Notes: generated by a model from the sequence alone, not told the origin. Numbered from the stretch's first letter, positions 38,901-46,781 are shown. The stretch is 64,000 nucleotides of DNA from Primulina eburnea (GCF_022965805.1 NC_133101.1:46952342-47016341), one strand, 5' to 3'. Translations and numbers: made by a program.

Positions 38901-41900
38901 GGGGATCCTTCAGGGTTTTTTCAGTTAAATAGGTTGGTTGACGAAGGTGTATGTATCCGGGTTTGGAACGGGGATCCTTCAGGGTTTTTCAGTTAAATTT
39001 TTCTACGATTCTTTCTTTCAGATCAGCGATTTTCCTTTCTTTCCTCTTTTCATGTTATTTGGAAAGCACCGATCCCACCAAAGGTTCAAGTATTCTCGTA
39101 GACTGAGGTTCTAGATAAAATGCCAAATTGTTATATGATTCAAAAGAGGTGGCTTATTTGTATTCTTTGTCCGAACTGGTGTGTGCTCTGTCGGATAGAG
39201 GTGGACACTCAGGACCACATTCTTATTCATTATCCTTTCTCGAGTTGTCTTTGGTTCAGAGATTTGGAAGAGATGGGTTTGGTTTTGGGTAGTTCCAAAA
39301 TCTTTGCATGAATATTTTGTTGCAGATCTTGGACGTGATCTTGGCAGAAGGGGTATAATTTTTTTGACAGTGGTAGTTCTTTGTATTTTTTGGTCAATTT
39401 GACTGGGGCGGAATAAAAGGATTTTTGACAATCTAGAAGAGTTAGTTTAAGATTTTTGGGACAAGATTAAGATTCGGGCACCTGACTGCATTGGGAAACA
39501 CTTATAGTTTAAGAATTTATAGATCTCATATTTAGTGAGGGATTTGAGTTATATTCGTTGTAAATATGATCAGTGCTATTGTTTTTCCTTTTTTACCTTG
39601 CGTATTTCTTGTCCGATTTTTGTAACTATTAGTTTCATTATTTAATATAATATCATTTTCTGTTTAAAAAAAAGATCTGCATACACTTTGCCTAGTGTTT
39701 GTATTATTGCGTATTTCTTGTTCGATTTTGATAACTATTAGTTTTTATTATTTAATATAATATTGTTTCCTAAAAAATGAAAAAGAAAGATCTACATATC
39801 ACTTTGCCTAGTGTTTGTATTATATACAATTTTCGACATAAAATTATTGAAAAACCTTTATCTTCGAAGTCACTGCACCACTTTGTTACTATTTGACTTT
39901 GTGCACGAGGTGAGACATGGGTTCATCCCTTGTGGTCATTTAATTTAAAATAGATACATCCTCCTTCGATCATCTTCAGTGCCGAGGTGAGTAGACACTC
40001 AAAGGACTCGGAAAAATTCACAGTTAGATTTTTTCCATTTTCAATTATTTTTGTCGCAAAATTATTTTACATGCAACTGGAAAAATCCTGAGGGTTCTCT
40101 TCCATTTCTTTTGACAGACTAATCATCCTTCGATATCAAAGAAGTGTGATGAAATCACATTAAAGCTTATCAACCAAGAAGATAAATATTTTTACTTTGC
40201 TGATTGAAGCTTTCAAAGGGCTAAAGTTTGCATAACTTTCTACGCTCGGTAAAAAATGAGGAACTCTCTGATCATTTGATAAACATTATTTTGATTTCCA
40301 ATGGTGTGAATGTGATGAAATAGCATTAAAGCTTATCAACCAAGAAGATAAATATTTTTACTTTGCCGATTGAAGCTTTCAAAGGGCTAAAGTTTGCATA
40401 ACTTTCTACACTCAGTAAAAAATGAAGAACTCTGTGTTCATTTGATAAACATTAGTTTGACGTCCAATGGTGTGAATGTGATGAAATCACATTAAAGCTT
40501 ATCAAGCAAGAAGATAAATATTTTTAATTTGCTGATTGAAGCTTTCAAAGGGCTAAAGTTTGCATAACTTTCTACACTCAGGAAAAAATGAGGAACTCAC
40601 GGTTCATTTGATAAACATTAGTTTGACGTCCAATGCCTTAATTAGTATTTTCTCCTCGTTGAATCCCTTTTTAACAATAAGAAATAATTTAATGGAGCAA
40701 AATATAGAATATATAGTGCAGCCAGAACAGCAAGAAAACAGTGAGAAACGTGTTAGTCACTGAAGGAATGGCACAAAAGAGTGCAAAATGTAAACTGTTA
40801 ATTTTGATCAAGGAGGTGAAGGGGAACATGAAATAAATAGTGGCATACCAGTCCCCAAGTCTGCTTATGTTTGCTTTGGGGAAGATTTCTTTTAATGCAG
40901 CTGGAACATTCCCAGAAAATGATGGAAGCACTTTCAAAAGAAGCAAGAGTTCATCAGCTAATAATTGAATGCATTGATGGGAGGTTTAGATATAACTTGT
41001 CAACTTTTAAGGGTTTTGTTGGCATAATGTGTAACATCCGAACAAATATATGACTGTGATTGAGAATGCTTAGAAGGTAAAAATGATGTTTAATTTATAA
41101 TTACATCAAGTTTAGAATATGTGAAAAATGTCAAATCAGGAAATAAGTTAACAGAGTTTTTTTCAAGGTTACAAGTGTTGAATAGTGTCTTCGAGAGATC
41201 AGGAACATATGCAGACTAGTTGTAGGCCTCACGATGTGGTGGCGTTCCAGAGGAGCCAAAATGGATCCATGTCTAGATCATGCATGTATCCAAAACGCTA
41301 AAGCATACCTGGGATCATGCCAAGCTTTAACATCCTAGACAATATCTTTTTTTGCAGTATCAACTGCATTTGTAACCAATTTTGAGTCAAAGGCCCACCC
41401 CACCTGAAGTGACAAGAAATAAATAAAGAAGAAAAAACAGGTAAATCATTTCAAGAAACAGTGAAATGCAATGTCAAACCTATCTTTCAGCATTCCCCGA
41501 CAATTCACATACAAAGAATTTTACCACTTAACACCAGTTAACAAGTCTGAAATGACCCAAAATTGCATCTAGCAAAAATGCCTTCAAAAAGAAAAGTGCA
41601 TAAAAAATTGTGGAAAAAACATGACTAAGATATAATTCATCAACAGCGAAACACTCCACATGAAGATATTGCAAAAAAGTTGCAACCACTAAACTAATGT
41701 GCTAGCTTGTAAAGAGAGGTGGAAATATGAATATGAATTGCAATATTTTACCAAATTCTTTTGCATGTCAATCAAAAAGCAATGGCTTATCATTTTTGTA
41801 ATAGCATTCCATTTGGTTCTATAGCACGTTATTTATTGGGTAGTACTCAATCACATACATAAAAACTGATACCCTGAAATCGTTGATGAAATGTATGCAT

Positions 41901-44900
41901 ATGCTTATTTTGTATTAAAGGGTTAGTTAAAAGCTGCAAAGTTCCTGCAAAATGTACTCCAACTTTTATCTCGACTCAAGAATATCACAAACAATGTGTC
42001 ATACTAGAAACAAAGAAACTTTCAACCTTCTTCTTTCCTATGAAAATCATCTTATAGTGCCTCTATAACAACACAAAGCATATGCAAAGAATCTGAAGTT
42101 TTAAAATTGAAGGGCACACACAAAAAGAATCAAATGATTTAAACACACCCGTGTAAGTTACCCATGCGTGCCCAAGCAAGAAAGGAGGGTCCACCAAAGA
42201 AATTGTTCAAGTCTGATTTAGTAACATTGAACTCCTGCATTCAAAGAAAGAAAATTAGAGGTAGGGACAACCTTCTTTAAACAGAATGAAGGTATTGTCT
42301 AAGGAAGTGAGTATACTCGAGAGATATGACATGCTTGATAAAGTAAAAGGTTTCTCATATCCATTAAAATGGACTTGGCTTATTGGTATCACTGATGTCA
42401 TGAATATACATCAAATAGGCTGAATGTGAGAAAATCCAGTTCAGACACTTTGCGACACCATCTATTAGTTTGTTTTCTAGAGTCTAGACAAAAAAGTGAA
42501 TGGAAGCAGTAACTACTCCCAGGTTTTTAACATGATGATTTTGAGAACAGAAATAAAAAATTAAACGAGGCTGTCAACCTGTGGACCCAATACATAAGTG
42601 ACACCGCTGCTGAAAAGGGACATTCTATAAACTAAAATTTTCGACAATTGAAAGATCGTTAATTCCTGCTGAAGCAAATCCCTGGAGTATCTATCTCAAC
42701 CAATTATTGAAAAATCAGCGAGAAAAGAATTATTAAAAGTAATGAAAAACATACTGCAAAAACACTTTCCCAGATGGTTTCCTGCCCGGTAAATGCCAAA
42801 GGTAGGTTAACCCCTTGTAGTGCCATCCAATCTATCTCTTTTTCCCATCTTTCCCAGTCCCACCAAACGTATGAATCTGCAAAAGGAAAATCAAAATTTC
42901 TCTAAGCTATTGGCAGAAGCAGAAAAGGAAATGCTTGAAAGAGAGATGTATTTATGAACCAAAAAGTCTCTAATCTGTAAAAGTGTAACAAATGCAACTC
43001 AAAATATAAAACAAAGATCCATTTCTGACCTCAAAAGTTCAATATCTCAAATCTCAAAAATGTAAAAGTGTGACAAGTTCAAATTTGATTTATTGTTACT
43101 ACAATTCATAGGGAGCATTGTACCTGAAGGTCCTGAACTTCACAAGTTTGCATACAACAAAATGAATATGTGATATATCTTTTTTTTTTTTGATAAGAAA
43201 CTATTTTCATTAGAATAATAATTTGGATTACAAAGTATAGTAATCCTAAGAACTAAAATAAAAATACGTAATTAAAGCAGAGATCTTAAATCAACAACAA
43301 ACATAATTCCAATCTCTAATCACATCCGCAATAAATAAATGATTAAACTCCGGTAACGTTGTTGTCCACGTCGCGACCCTGAATTTGATCTTTGCTCATA
43401 GCTCGTCGAGAGACTCTGCCGAATCCGCAAACAATCTACTGTTCCTCTCCAACCACAGAGACCAAAAGATGCAGTACACGATCAAGAGCCAGAATCTGCT
43501 ATTCCTTCTTCCGTCTGCCATAGTCGTCTCCATGATAAGTAAGTCCCGAGCCTTTCTTGGAAATGTCCAGTCGAAACCAAGCTCTTGCAGAACGCGTGTC
43601 CAAATTGCGCGTGAAAAAGAGCAGTGCAACAGAAGATGGTCTTGGTTCTCTTCATGTCTCTGGCATAGATTACACCATTGTGGTCTTAATGCGCAATTGG
43701 GCCATCGTTTCTGCAGTACGTCGCTAGTTGGGAGTTTCCCCAACGCCACTATCCACGAGAAGACTTGAACCTTGTACGGGATCGGTATTTTCCAGATCTT
43801 ATCGTAGAATGTAAATGTAGGGAAAGCTGTAACCGGGAAAAAAGAAGCATAGAAAGACCGAACAGAAAAAAACCCCGACGGATCCCCCAACCACACTCTA
43901 AAATCACTCGTACCCCTGTCCAACCTAACCGTGTCTATAATCCCCAGTAGGTCACTGAATTCCTCAAATTCTACCTCGTTTGAAGCTCTCCTGAAATGCA
44001 AAACCCATTGTGAAATATTATTGTTAACTCCCATGTCAGATATCTCTAAAAAACTGCTGATTGGTTTATTAACGGATGAAGAGATTAGAAAAAGAGACGG
44101 AAAACTGAATATGTGATATATCAAGATACATTAAGTAAATAAGTGAGAAGAGCAATGATCTCTCCAAACAAAAAAAACAACAGGACTCTAATTAATGTTA
44201 TATTCACATTGTGTTCAAATCAAGTCATGTTTCATTCTTATTTTTTTAATATTTCACTTCATATCTTCTTTACCTTATTATTTAATTTAAAAAAACATTT
44301 TTTTAAATTAATAACACATATCTTATAAAAGAAACATGGATATTTAAAAACTGCAATTTTTAAAATAGAAAACATTTATCAAATAAAGAATCAATATTTT
44401 TGTGTATAAACATTTTTTAAATGAAAAATAAAGCAGACAAAAATTAAATTTAAAATAACATATTGATATTATAAAAATTAGGTAACTAAACACTAGAAGA
44501 TGTATTAGATATTTTATAAAAATAAATCATGATATTATAGAAGTTGTACCAACAACTACACATATACCATAGCTAGAATTAACAACATTCCACTTCTGTT
44601 TGCTCTCTTTCAAGAAAAAGAAGAATATTCTATTGCCACAGATATTCCCTGTGAACCACACTTCCAACTCGCACAACACATCTCAGCCACTCAAACTTTA
44701 AGACGGCTTCGAAAAACGACTTGTCCTCTTATGATGAAATTTCTCAGAAAGAAAATTTCAGGGGAAATGAGAACCATGTCGAAGAAATGAATACATGGTT
44801 CAAATTATAATCAGCAATTACATAAGAAATACTGTAGAAGATCCATAGCAGCAAGCAGTACTGGAAGATATAATTATGCGCGGGAAAAGATTAGCCAGTC

Positions 44901-46478
44901 CCCGTACAGAAAAAACTAAGTAAACTTAATTACTTGTTTCTTCTTTATCATAAGCAAGAAAAGAACAAAATTTAATGAAATTCAATTATGTTAGTACTCA
45001 TTGAATCTACATACGTAAAATAGGTCAGAGAAATAAGCAGTAAAAATAATAAGTTAAAGAAATATTCTTACAGCTAGACGTCACAACATTTTGGTAATAA
45101 TTCCACGGGACAGGACGCTGGATCTTCAGTCCATCATCTTTCACAGGAGGAAGGGATCCTGGCTTGGGAACTAAACCAAGCTGCGTGCCACCAGTCTTAT
45201 CCCAGGAAACATGAGCTCCACACCAATACTTTAAATACCAATGAAGGCCTGATATGATATCAACTGCTGTAGTTCCCTTTATCCTAGGAGTCGAGGACAA
45301 TGAAATTAGACAGATATGTGATTAGCATTCCGACTTGAATATAGTATGAAAAAAACATTTCCTCCATCTCTTCAAAAGCTAACTTCTTTAATGTTAAAAA
45401 AAACTAACAGTTTTAAAGGGCGATAGTCATAGCTGAATCTGGATAATTTTATAGTCCAATCCAAATTATGTGCCACATGTTTATTCATGGCATAACTCAC
45501 CAACCTCAACTCATAGAAATCTCAACAAACACTTCCCAAGCAAGATAAGAATACAACAAAGTTTCCATCCTATCACGTTTTCAAATTCCCATGCTGTCCA
45601 AGCCTTAACGGTTCAAATGATTACTACAGCTGCCAGCTTTATCATGTGTTCCTGGATTTACCAATATGCTGACAAGAACGCATAACACAAAATATGCATT
45701 ATGTCCCACTGAATTTCTCAAAATGTCGATACGAGAATTTAGAACACCATAAATTTCTTAATTCCATTATTGCAAGGTTCATCTTAGCTTGCTTACCCCC
45801 TTCAGAGCTCAAACCACAATTTCTAGAAGAAAATTTTAGCTATTAAAGTTTAACTAGGAAATGGAAATGAAGGAACCTGTGCACCACCAATCATATAGGC
45901 AGTTTAAAGCATCAGTACATGAAATTAAGATTAGGCCAAGAGCAAGATAAGAAGATTAGGGAAGAAAAGAACAATAAAATTAGTTCTTCGCAGAAAATTA
46001 ACAATTTACAAGGGTGGATAGCAAGTAGGGGAAGTGTAAAGTTTTCTACTATAACATTGAAGAGCAAATACAATAGAAAAATTTATGTCAAATTCAGATC
46101 AGAAATCCCTCAAACATTGAAAATGTAGCTTGTTTCGCAATTAGATTTGCATGTTCTAACAAAGCATCTAGAGGTTGTCAATGACAATCACGCAAATTTC
46201 CTCTATGTAACTTTACCAATCAGCGCATGTATCATTTGGCCTCACTGGCTAAAGAAATCAAAAATATGGAAAAATGTTTCAACGGGTCATTAAAACCGAC
46301 CAGACAAGATGGCAAATTTATCAGATTGTACCTACTTTATTTCAGGTGACTCTCCGCTTGAATTCTTGCAATTGCTAATTTGAAAGCAGCTTCTTCCACC
46401 GCAGACGTCCTAGTATAAATCAATTCCAAACCATATAAATCAACTTCAAGTAAATGGCAAGGGAACCTTACAGTGACA

Positions 46479-46543
<65 letters not shown>

Positions 46544-46781
46544 CAATTACCTTGGTGATAATCTTGAAATCAAAGCTGGATAAATGGGTGGGCAGCAGTC
46601 TCCGAAGAACACCCTTTGCTGCCAGTTCTTGAACTGACGGGGATGGTTTTTTGGAATCCAAACGGTTCAATAACGATTTTATGGCTCCTCGTTCTCGTAC
46701 TGCAGACGATGAAGAACATAGTACTAGTAAGGTGAGTAGAATAGTTAAGATCAAGAACTTGGAATGGTTGCTGGAGTACAT
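11754..46781 (-). CDS. NAGLU: Alpha-N-acetylglucosaminidase (GH89), 19 exons, one single-base gap
   Basis: The family hydrolyses terminal alpha-N-acetylglucosamine residues in the lysosome/vacuole or secretory system (the Arabidopsis counterpart is known as CYL1). Nineteen exons were joined by homology and splice phase; they total 2,400 nt (799 residues plus stop) if the one missing base in exon 15 is counted. Residues 1-27 form a signal peptide. An N-terminal domain, the catalytic barrel (about 110-500) and the helical C-terminal domain follow. The two family glutamates are present: E352 in DTFNEN (acid/base) and E482 in [10 protein letters not shown] (nucleophile), assigned by analogy to human E316 and E446. 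NVT, NST, NCT and NAT sequons fit a luminal protein. As written, the frame shifts after G519 and stops at residue 522. Intron 12 needs a GC donor. Intron 9 is about 19 kb of transposons. Confidence 0.95.
12085..12163 (-). CDS. NAGLU: NAGLU exon 18
   Basis: 79 nt encoding [20 protein letters not shown] then SKLHDY. Acceptor TTTAG, donor GTAACT, leaving one base of an Ala codon. Confidence 0.94.
12425..12662 (-). CDS. NAGLU: NAGLU exon 17
   Basis: 238 nt encoding [20 protein letters not shown], then [20 protein letters not shown], and ...[20 protein letters not shown]. Helical C-terminal domain with a NAT sequon. Confidence 0.95.
12663..14105 (-). other. NAGLU intron 16 with copia-LTR-like sequence
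   Basis: 1.44 kb. On the plus strand about 13330-14090 resembles the 3' part of a copia LTR and its leader: CACCTTGAAGGTGCAACTC, GGGGGACGTAGGCAATTTTT, AACCTCTATAACATATCCTTG, then TTTGGCGTCAAC close to exon 16. About 13140-13260 is a GC-rich patch. No TSD or coding remnant was found, so this may be a solo LTR fragment. Confidence 0.45.
14106..14320 (-). CDS. NAGLU: NAGLU exon 16
   Basis: 215 nt encoding [20 protein letters not shown], then [20 protein letters not shown] and ...[10 protein letters not shown]. Acceptor TTATGCAG, donor GTGAGA. Confidence 0.95.
14321..15422 (-). other. NAGLU intron 15
   Basis: About 1.1 kb, AT-rich, nothing recognised. Confidence 0.75.
15423..15532 (-). CDS. NAGLU: NAGLU exon 15, one base short
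   Basis: Encodes [12 protein letters not shown] in the incoming frame and [20 protein letters not shown] in the outgoing frame. The exon is 110 nt where 111 would keep phase with exon 16. The shift falls in GGAAAGTTG (plus-strand TTT at 15495-15497), and as written TGA follows two codons later. Confidence 0.93.
15533..16067 (-). other. NAGLU intron 14
   Basis: About 535 bp, nothing recognised. Confidence 0.75.
16068..16166 (-). CDS. NAGLU: NAGLU exon 14 (nucleophile Glu)
   Basis: 99 nt encoding [20 protein letters not shown] then [14 protein letters not shown]482 in CMEGIEQN matches the family nucleophile. Confidence 0.95.
16167..16741 (-). other. NAGLU intron 13
   Basis: About 575 bp. The 3' end has two closely spaced acceptors (TTCAG then GACAG, 5 nt apart); only the downstream one keeps frame. 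Nothing else recognised. Confidence 0.7.
16742..16844 (-). CDS. NAGLU: NAGLU exon 13
   Basis: 103 nt. The first base completes Trp, then [34 protein letters not shown]. Contains an NST sequon. Acceptor CTAACAG, donor GTAGGT. Confidence 0.95.
16999..17108 (-). CDS. NAGLU: NAGLU exon 12
   Basis: 110 nt encoding [20 protein letters not shown] then [17 protein letters not shown]. It must end after TG of the Trp codon, giving the intron start GCACGT. Using the nearest GT (GTAATT, five bases on) would shift the frame of exon 13. Confidence 0.9.
17109..17818 (-). other. NAGLU intron 11
   Basis: About 710 bp. It has a small direct repeat GAATCTCTGGCACATTTTAG (about 17318 and 17336) and nothing else recognised. 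Confidence 0.75.
17819..17869 (-). CDS. NAGLU: NAGLU exon 11
   Basis: 51 nt encoding exactly [17 protein letters not shown]. Acceptor TTACCAG, donor GTAAGAG, phase 0 at both ends. Confidence 0.95.
17870..18513 (-). other. NAGLU intron 10
   Basis: About 640 bp, nothing recognised. Confidence 0.75.
18514..18631 (-). CDS. NAGLU: NAGLU exon 10 (acid/base Glu)
   Basis: 118 nt encoding [20 protein letters not shown] then [20 protein letters not shown]352 in FNEN matches the family acid/base residue. First exon after the 19-kb intron; acceptor GGTGCAG, donor GTATGC. Confidence 0.95.
18893..18938 (+). repeat. End of 5' LTR of the intron-9 copia relic
   Basis: ATAATATTTTCTCCTCTCTC and the following bases match 36967-37013 in direct orientation. 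A TGGTATCAGAG-like primer site (CGGTATCAGAGAC) follows at 18939. The LTR 5' start could not be fixed; it probably lies between 18730 and 18790. Confidence 0.6.
18939..20074 (+). pseudogene. Copia relic gag and protease, first part
   Basis: The plus strand shows copia Gag with [14 protein letters not shown] (about 19265) and [20 protein letters not shown] (about 19367). A CCHC knuckle ([14 protein letters not shown]) lies near 19800 and a protease motif [13 protein letters not shown] at about 19951, with frameshifts and stops between them. It is cut at 20074 by the insertion ending at 29761; the protease resumes near 29834 (AGKGTI). The element lies antisense to NAGLU. Confidence 0.85.
20075..20545 (-). 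repeat. 3' LTR of the minus-strand copia
   Basis: Direct repeat of 29257-29761 with shared blocks such as TGTTCTTCCAGAAATT, ATCAATCAATCCAAGA and GATAAACTCCTCACTGA. It differs by substitutions and indels. Confidence 0.85.
20665..20907 (-). repeat. 3' LTR of Ale-like copia
   Basis: 243 bp, near-identical to 25364-25606. Confidence 0.97.
20915..25327 (-). pseudogene. Ale-like copia gag-pol, broken by one stop and three single-base shifts
   Basis: Starts at 25327 ([12 protein letters not shown]). Domains in order are Gag, a CCHC knuckle [14 protein letters not shown], protease [13 protein letters not shown], integrase HHCC (HYRLGHPN...CDVCQ), and the integrase triad in [17 protein letters not shown] and [12 protein letters not shown] follows with [17 protein letters not shown] and [10 protein letters not shown], then RNase H (TRKHVEVD-type tail region, ending at 20915 inside the purine tract). 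Breaks are a TGA at 25064-25066 where the family has Trp (VMSWLINSM), and one-base deletions near 24998, 22200 and 21394. All domains and catalytic residues are otherwise present. Confidence 0.95.
25364..25606 (-). repeat. 5' LTR of Ale-like copia
   Basis: 243 bp, adjacent to the primer binding site. Oriented in the same direction as NAGLU. Confidence 0.97.
25612..29241 (-). pseudogene. Copia gag-pol of the minus-strand element, RT largely deleted
   Basis: Gag starts at 29241 ([14 protein letters not shown]) and includes [20 protein letters not shown]. The zinc knuckle near 28530 has lost its first Cys ([13 protein letters not shown]). The integrase zinc region lies near 27990-27800 ([20 protein letters not shown]), the integrase C-terminal region near 27620-27310 ([13 protein letters not shown]), and RNase H at 27097-26681. 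The integrase tail joins almost directly to the last RT residues near 27296 (LRQKRYL), so the catalytic RT core is absent. Numerous stops. The RNase H tail resumes beyond the TRIM at 25612-25649. Confidence 0.85.
25655..26518 (-). mobile_element. TRIM: two 397-bp LTRs around a 70-bp interior
   Basis: Direct repeats 25655-26051 and 26122-26518 (TGTAATGCCCCAGATTCGAC...GACTCACA) are both 397 bp and moderately diverged. The interior (26052-26121) contains on the minus strand a primer-site-like TTGGTATTAGAGCC next to the right LTR and nothing that could encode protein. A 5-bp duplication GTTAT flanks it at 25650-25654 and 26519-26523. Terminal repeats plus primer site and no coding region define a terminal-repeat retrotransposon in miniature. 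Confidence 0.93.
29257..29761 (-). repeat. 5' LTR of the minus-strand copia
   Basis: The inner end borders a decayed primer site (minus strand TGGCATCACAGAC, 29242-29256). In sense orientation to NAGLU, so any remaining promoter would read towards exons 10-19. Confidence 0.83.
29830..30196 (+). pseudogene. Copia relic, protease to integrase N-terminus
   Basis: Continues the relic cut at 20074: [33 protein letters not shown], then a shifted EVMLW-YRL-HPNLSYL integrase zinc region near 30145-30190. It is cut again by the LINE near 30197. Confidence 0.8.
30241..30936 (+). CDS. LINE ORF1 C-terminal part
   Basis: 231 residues from the Met at 30241; the frame continues upstream ([14 protein letters not shown]) to the truncation point, so this is not the true start. 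N-terminal residues [19 protein letters not shown] resemble the end of the plant LINE ORF1 RNA-binding domain. The rest is basic, then acidic near the C-terminus ([11 protein letters not shown]). No zinc knuckle was seen. Presumed RNA-binding particle protein, by position. Confidence 0.7.
   Translation: MVQLNGEELELDISVESFDIMAYESYAKQTYAQVVVNGKKMAAGWGNSNIQRINNAEGHTTSYQNDKPTEEQRITHSTPALSGNPSKKIEGDQKMGRKVVKILQRVAPKNIEDFRRTTISSATDTATEISAKHQGDIATTKVLPSLGYTYRRRNRRVHKDDAALTEIEGDYKADDMLTEEEIMEGDFDDPQHECFDDTFASSDSGSQISNYTDSLEGIDTEELDLQGLFFQ
30937..31337 (+). other. LINE inter-ORF region
   Basis: About 400 bp between ORF1 and ORF2. An open frame of 116 residues (30991-31341) has no recognisable domain and overlaps the ORF2 start; it is probably non-coding or a residue of a longer ORF1. 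Confidence 0.55.
31338..34979 (+). pseudogene. LINE ORF2 (endonuclease, RT, zinc domain), three frameshifts
   Basis: Starts [12 protein letters not shown] with an AP-type endonuclease ([11 protein letters not shown] near 31757, SDHHPLI near 32008). RT spans about 32650-33500 ([38 protein letters not shown], catalytic FADDTL near 33400). The C-terminal zinc-binding region lies near 34475-34660 ([32 protein letters not shown]), and the frame ends at 34979. Frames change near 32438, 33698 and in a G7 run at 34109-34115. Everything else is open and catalytic residues are retained, so the element is either recently dead or intact apart from consensus errors. Confidence 0.93.
35101..36960 (+). pseudogene. 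Copia relic, integrase and RT part
   Basis: Resumes with [13 protein letters not shown] and LIHIDI near 35120-35220, QNGVVERKN near 35500, then RT with [20 protein letters not shown] (about 36358), [17 protein letters not shown] (about 36560), a decayed VDDIILT and LGQLKYF. Many stops and indels. RNase H, the purine tract and U3 are missing, so the RT joins the LTR end directly. Confidence 0.85.
36967..37013 (+). repeat. Truncated 3' LTR end of the copia relic
   Basis: ATAATATTTTATCCTCTCTCC with following bases matches 18893-18938, bracketing the composite insertion. Confidence 0.6.
37664..37694 (-). CDS. NAGLU: NAGLU exon 9 (31-nt microexon-like)
   Basis: Only 31 nt, encoding [11 protein letters not shown] across both phases. 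It links exon 8 (...QIKG) to exon 10 (DTFNEN) in frame. Acceptor TTTTGCAG, donor GTATTT. Both flanking phases must match, which strongly supports it despite its size. It is the last exon before the 19-kb intron. Confidence 0.9.
37828..37934 (-). CDS. NAGLU: NAGLU exon 8
   Basis: 107 nt encoding [20 protein letters not shown] then [15 protein letters not shown]. Acceptor CTCACAG, donor GTGAGT, one base of the Glu codon left over. Confidence 0.95.
38863..39822 (+). mobile_element. Decayed LINE 3' fragment with internal duplications
   Basis: The plus strand carries remnants of the LINE C-terminal zinc-binding region: [13 protein letters not shown] near 39063, then [20 protein letters not shown] near 39182, with several stops and frameshifts. 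Two rearrangements are visible: a 68-bp tandem duplication (38863-38930 and 38931-38998), and a duplicated 109-bp 3' end (units at 39600 and 39709, each with TTATTTAATATAATAT and TTTGCCTAGTGTTTGTATTA). It is opposite in orientation to NAGLU and inside intron 7. Confidence 0.75.
40146..40640. repeat. Three tandem copies of a 166-bp repeat in intron 7
   Basis: Copies begin at 40146, 40312 and 40478 with GTGATGAAATCACATTAAAG (second copy ...AAATAGCATT...). Each contains GAAGCTTTCAAAGGGCTAAA and TTTGCATAACTTTCTAC and ends near CATTTGATAAACATTA. The period is exactly 166 bp in both intervals. No coding potential. Confidence 0.93.
40849..40930 (-). CDS. NAGLU: NAGLU exon 7
   Basis: 82 nt encoding [20 protein letters not shown] then NISRLGDW. 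The acceptor is GAAAG and the donor GTATGC, splitting the Trp codon. Confidence 0.93.
40931..41308 (-). other. NAGLU intron 6
   Basis: About 380 bp, nothing recognised. Confidence 0.75.
41309..41403 (-). CDS. NAGLU: NAGLU exon 6
   Basis: 95 nt encoding [20 protein letters not shown] then [11 protein letters not shown]. Acceptor TTCAG, donor GTATGC. One base of the next Val codon remains. Confidence 0.94.
41404..42148 (-). other. NAGLU intron 5
   Basis: About 745 bp, AT-rich, nothing recognised. Confidence 0.75.
42149..42234 (-). CDS. NAGLU: NAGLU exon 5
   Basis: 86 nt encoding [20 protein letters not shown] then WARMGNLHG, with an NVT glycosylation sequon. It ends two bases into a Gly codon before the donor GTGTGT. 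Confidence 0.95.
42235..42754 (-). other. NAGLU intron 4
   Basis: About 520 bp, nothing recognised. Confidence 0.8.
42755..42876 (-). CDS. NAGLU: NAGLU exon 4
   Basis: 122 nt encoding [20 protein letters not shown] then [20 protein letters not shown], one of the best-conserved GH89 blocks. Acceptor TTTTGCAG, donor GTATGT, ending on a codon boundary. Confidence 0.96.
42877..45071 (-). other. NAGLU intron 3 (contains a LINE)
   Basis: About 2.2 kb, of which 43180-44105 is a 5'-truncated LINE. The remaining sequence is AT-rich with nothing recognised. Confidence 0.85.
43180..44105 (-). mobile_element. 5'-truncated L1-type LINE with 17-bp target duplication
   Basis: Read on the minus strand it encodes only the C-terminal reverse-transcriptase zinc-binding region (about 44098-43396): [35 protein letters not shown], then [14 protein letters not shown] poly(A) tail appears as poly-T at 43180-43190. 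Identical 17-bp direct repeats TGAATATGTGATATATC flank it at 43163-43179 and 44106-44122. It lies in the same orientation as NAGLU. It is open over about 240 residues, suggesting a fairly young insertion that is inactive through truncation. Confidence 0.95.
45072..45283 (-). CDS. NAGLU: NAGLU exon 3
   Basis: 212 nt encoding [20 protein letters not shown]...HVSWDKTGG...[13 protein letters not shown]. This is the strongly conserved junction of the N-terminal domain and catalytic barrel. The donor GTAAGA splits a Tyr codon finished in exon 4. Confidence 0.95.
45284..46335 (-). other. NAGLU intron 2
   Basis: About 1.05 kb. No transposon or open frame of note was recognised. Confidence 0.75.
46336..46409 (-). 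CDS. NAGLU: NAGLU exon 2
   Basis: 74 nt encoding [13 protein letters not shown]...SPEI. The acceptor is ACTAG and the donor GTAGGT. It ends two bases into a Lys codon, which exon 3 completes to give EIKIKGTT, a conserved family stretch. Confidence 0.88.
46410..46550 (-). other. NAGLU intron 1 with (ATT)n microsatellite
   Basis: A run of about 21 ATT/AAT units (about 46481-46543) starts 8 bases into the intron after the exon 1 donor. Read through, it would encode polyasparagine. Confidence 0.9.
46551..46781 (-). CDS. NAGLU: NAGLU exon 1 (signal peptide)
   Basis: 77 codons. The start MYSSNHSKF is followed by a hydrophobic stretch (residues 9-22) and SSSSA, a plausible signal peptidase site. 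An in-frame ATG 31 codons upstream (46872-46874) would bury the signal, so it is not preferred. It ends IITK, with the donor GTAATT directly after AAG. Confidence 0.93.

Larger units (their letters stand above)
37935..40848 (-). other. NAGLU intron 7
   Basis: About 2.9 kb, holding the LINE debris and the 166-bp tandem repeats. Apart from these, 37935-38860 and 39823-40145 show nothing recognisable. Confidence 0.85.
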
